Positions 62,656-64,000 of a stretch of DNA of 64,000 nt are shown here, one piece after another. The translations under genes were made by a program, and so were the position numbers. The stretch comes from Ctena decussata (Eukaryota; Mollusca; Bivalvia; Lucinida; Lucinidae). A model generated the notes under the pieces. The model was given only the letters and a program-made list of their open reading frames with translations. It was not told where the DNA came from and did no database searches. Numbering within the stretch: the first letter of the stretch is position 1; every line of letters starts with the position of its first letter. The DNA lies in contig OZ022511.1 in assembly GCA_963989385.1 (NCBI GenBank), positions 28,576,503 through 28,640,502 on the forward strand, read 5' to 3'.

Positions 62656-62930
62656 TTGATTGATTGATTTGTTGCTTAACGTCCACAGTAAACATCTATG
62701 GTCATGTGGGGACGGCAAGTTAACCTAACCACACTATTCCTGGGCAGGCTTAGACCTCCTAAGCGGTTAACCAGTACTAAGTGCACATACTTTCGCCAGT
62801 AACTGACAACTGCCCTTCTTGAATCAGCGGAAGGAGAAACGAAAGTATGTGGCCAGACCAGGTTTTGAACCCAGGACCTCTGACATATGAGTCAGGTGCC
62901 CTACTGATTGCACTACGCGGCCCGGCCCAT
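62656..62930 (-). mobile_element. tRNA-derived SINE, family 1, copy B
   Basis: Inverted relative of 28945-29218 across the full length, from the tRNA-like head (62870-62930) to the GTTAAGCAACAAATCAATCA-type tail. The head again folds with CTGAC/GTCAG and a 6-base loop. CCATCT(G)AAAA-like sequences at 62645 and 62931 are a probable, decayed target duplication. Intron 11. Confidence 0.85.
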
Positions 62931-62961
62931 CCATCTAAAACAAAAGAAAATGGAATATAAC

Positions 62962-63112
62962 AATCCATCATGAGTGTCCGTGTAGGATAGGGAAATCTCC
63001 CTGAGTCGTCCGAATTTCAACCAGGGACGAGGCTTGCCAAGTCCCTGGTTGAAATTCCGACCCCGAGGGTGAGATTTACTTATCCTACATGGACTGACTC
63101 ATGATGGATTAT
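62962..63112. repeat. Hairpin MITE, intron 11
   Basis: AATCCATCATGAGTGTCCGT and GGACTGACTCATGATGGATT are inverted; TTTCAACCAGGGAC and GTCCCTGGTTGAAA form an inner stem around GAGGCTTGCCAA. Confidence 0.8.
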
Positions 63113-63751
63113 TTTTCTCCCCCTGTTAGCGGCTTTTAAACTTCAAACCAGATAAGGCTTCAGAACAGGATTTTTTTTATCCATTGATCTGAAGTAATTT
63201 TTGAGCAGCCCCCCAGCGTGTTAATCTGGTCCTAAACTGAGCGTAAACACAGTTTGCACCTTAAAAATAGACGGAAAACACGATATATGGACTCTTTTAT
63301 CTTCCAGAGGGTGAAAACAAAATGCAACTTAGCCTGTCACGTCACGCGCGCCAAGCTTGCTAGCGACTTTTTATAACTGATTTAGTGACATCTTTAAAAT
63401 TGAGTGACGTCACAAACCTATGATCTGCTAGCAAATGGCATCCAACATGCTTGCGTGCCCATTTTAGTTCATTCAAAATTAATGTATTAGTCAAAAATTG
63501 AAAAAGTCTGGTTGCTATTATAAGAAAGATGTTGCCAGGTGTAAGATAGAAGTTTCTTATATGAGCTGAGGGCCTTTCTTATATATGCAAAGGTGGGAGA
63601 AAATTGATTTTATTGATTTTTTTTTTCATGAGTAGTCATGTAATGCTTAGCATCACCCTCACCCTCTATCCCAAGCTCAGCAGGTCTAGTCTCAAAATGA
63701 CTCTAACTTAGCCCAGTAGTATTATCAAAATGACACCAACTAAGTACAATG
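63113..63751. other. Intron 11, no recognised feature
   Basis: AT-rich with no exon showing APPBP2 C-terminal similarity and no clear repeat. Confidence 0.4.
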
Positions 63752-63870
63752 ATGGATGGATGACTTGAAATTAAACAACCTTTTCAACAATATTTCAGTC
63801 ATATATGGATGATTCCAGGATGGTAATGCAAGGCTGTGTGTAATGGAACCCCATTTATGGTTGAAACCTA
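63752..63870 (-). repeat. SINE family 2 tail fragment
   Basis: On the - strand: GGGGTTCCATTACACACAGC, ATGACTGAAATATTGTTGAA and AAGTCATCCATCCATCATTG, matching 30145-30350. Confidence 0.7.
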
Positions 63871-64000
63871 TGGCTCCTTTGAGCACAATGACACGATGCA
63901 CTAGAAGAATACTATGCACTGTATACAATAAATGAAGAAAGGTTGACTTTAATGGCAAACAACTCTGCCATTTTAACTCATCTTTCAATTTGGCTCAACT

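Overview
This window looks like nuclear genomic DNA of a marine bivalve mollusc. It is AT-rich, its genes are split by GT/AG introns, and it is dense in foldback elements, MITEs and tRNA-derived SINEs. One host gene is recognisable with confidence: an orthologue of APPBP2, a TPR-repeat substrate receptor of cullin-2 ubiquitin ligases. It lies on the + strand from 42057 and runs off the right end. Eleven exons (about 502 residues) could be joined with consistent phase; the last 80 or so residues should lie beyond 64000. The species assignment is inference from repeat style.

The other major object is a complete, very young Ty3/Gypsy LTR retrotransposon at 13868-27121 (13,254 bp). It has two 1,548-bp LTRs in which I found no difference, 4-bp target duplications (ATGG), a leucine-tRNA-like primer site, gag with a CCHC knuckle, and pol (protease, RT, RNase H, integrase). 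A third 657-codon ORF sits where some relatives carry env. Gag and pol are joined by a textbook -1 frameshift signal: T_TTA_AAC directly before the gag stop, followed by a 14-bp stem-loop. Pol carries one further frame break inside RT at about 18700, either a disabling indel or a sequence error. The third ORF has no membrane segments. It encodes two C2H2-like fingers, two CtBP-like PLDxx motifs, a PKKKR-type nuclear signal and a long charged coiled coil. It is the best candidate here for something undescribed.

Layout: 1-8.6 kb holds a possible Cys-rich terminal exon on the - strand (969-1175), a palindromic MITE (1315-1661) and a 2.3-kb foldback with 590-bp arms and TTAA target sites (3132-5429). 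8.6-12.3 kb is an old element with diverged inverted arms and a reverse-transcriptase relic. 13.0-27.4 kb is an inverted-repeat element with the LTR retrotransposon in its loop. 27.4-42 kb is gene-poor and packed with SINEs, piggyBac-, Tigger- and foldback-type MITEs and simple repeats. 42-64 kb is APPBP2. Its introns hold a 3.3-kb TTAA-flanked element, LINE relics, a mariner-type element, a hAT element nested in another MITE, and an array of 162-bp repeats rich in nuclear-receptor half-sites.

All coordinates were read by eye. Boundaries of repeats without a target duplication are approximate.
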